Part shown: positions 63,690-64,000 of the stretch, in pieces
How positions within the stretch are numbered: the stretch's first letter is position 1
Layout of the letters: every line of letters starts with the position of its first letter
DNA from: Thioclava marina
GTDB lineage: Bacteria; Pseudomonadota; Alphaproteobacteria; Rhodobacterales; Rhodobacteraceae
Direction: 5' to 3'
NCBI RefSeq assembly: GCF_002020135.1
Contig: NZ_MPZS01000001.1
Location: forward strand, 558,001 to 622,000
DNA: 64,000 nucleotides
Program-made: the position numbers and the translations under genes
The notes under the pieces: model-generated
What the model was told of the DNA's origin: nothing
What the model saw: only the letters and a program-made list of their open reading frames with translations
The model's database searches: none

Positions 63690-64000
63690 TCACTCGCTCG
63701 CGTCGGCCTGCCCTGCGACGCTTTTCAGCACCACCGCCGAAACCGGGGCCAGCGCGAACTTGCCCTGCTCGCCCGCATACCAGTCGTCGATCCCTTGCAG
63801 CGATTCCGGCCAGGCCGAGAGAACCACCACGACCTGCCCGTCGCGATCCGCCTCGAACCCCGCGCGCGAGAGCATCCGCGCAATCACCGGCGCCTTCTCG
63901 CGACCGCCATCGACCACCCGCCACGCCTGTGCATTCGGCAGCCCCGCCGATTGGGCGATCTGGTTGGCACTGTCGAAACCGATTTTCAGCGTCACGAGCC
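63690..64000 (-). CDS. C-terminal part of an unidentified protein (partial, start outside window)
   Basis: The frame is open from the right window edge to the stop at 63690. The visible ~103 residues end LKIGFDSANQIAQSAGLPNAQAWRVVDGGREKAPVIARMLSRAGFEADRDGQVVVVLSAWPESLQGIDDWYAGEQGKFALAPVSAVVLKSVAGQADASE. A GTG at 63995 could be a start, but no ribosome site is visible, so an upstream start beyond the window is more likely. I do not recognise the family; the alpha/beta spacing suggests a small folded C-terminal domain. Convergent with trpE. Confidence 0.6.
   Translation of the reverse strand, partial: LVTLKIGFDSANQIAQSAGLPNAQAWRVVDGGREKAPVIARMLSRAGFEADRDGQVVVVLSAWPESLQGIDDWYAGEQGKFALAPVSAVVLKSVAGQADASE

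Overview
The window is a GC-rich chromosomal segment (no phage, integrase, transposase, rRNA or CRISPR seen) from an alphaproteobacterium, almost certainly a member of the Rhodobacteraceae/Roseobacteraceae. Reasons: a trgA-trgB-cysK tellurite block, a class II (B12) ribonucleotide reductase, the trkA-trkH-hfq-hflX order, the siroheme methyltransferase-DUF2849-cysI-cysH-DUF934 cluster, a dctBD-dctPQM TRAP locus, and many small families typical of that group. I cannot fix the genus from sequence alone. Coding density is high and most genes are housekeeping or conserved accessory genes.

Layout. 1-5.1 kb (minus): the start of an ATP-grasp/alpha-E protein and a 1124-residue transglutaminase-DUF2126 protein, an uncharacterised amidoligase-type system that runs off the left edge. 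5.4-13 kb: an iron-type periplasmic binding protein without its permease, an unknown protein, nucleoside hydrolase, SelO, a phosphodiesterase-type hydrolase, an EamA exporter and enolase. 13-18 kb: HAD dehalogenase, cupin, two small membrane proteins, AnmK and TyrS. 17.9-24 kb (minus): trgA-trgB-cysK-mscS-alaX, apparently one transcription unit. 24.3-28 kb: guaB, a TehA/SLAC1-family carrier and, divergently, agmatinase. 28-32.7 kb (minus): trkA-trkH-hfq-hflX.

33-36.4 kb: a small lipoprotein followed by a Slam-type outer-membrane protein, which look like substrate and translocator of a type XI secretion pair, then an orphan LuxR-type regulator. 36.4-42.9 kb (minus): dctB-dctD and dctP-dctQ-dctM. 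The DctD-like regulator has lost the GAFTGA loop and the usual Walker A lysine, and a perfect 20-bp palindrome lies between it and dctP. 43-49.6 kb: P450, an Lrp-type regulator divergent from the assimilatory sulfate-reduction operon with two inverted repeats between them, and a ferredoxin-NADP reductase behind an FNR-like box. 49.8-56.2 kb (minus): a small TTG-start gene, nrdJ with a distant NrdR-like box, tRNA-Pro(UGG), DUF192, a double cold-shock protein and pdxH. 56.3-64 kb (plus): fabI, LysE-type exporter, gpt, DUF2127, an aminotransferase, a PpiD-like foldase and trpE, then the end of an unidentified gene.

An intergenic repeat family (core GATATTTnnATCAAGAAGAAG, often with a GGGGGCGCTGCCCCC-like hairpin) recurs at gene ends through the window. 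In two places it forms inverted pairs that look like bidirectional terminators. The sites most worth following up are the lipoprotein/Slam pair, the degenerate DctD with its palindrome, the cys-operon operators and the repeat family.
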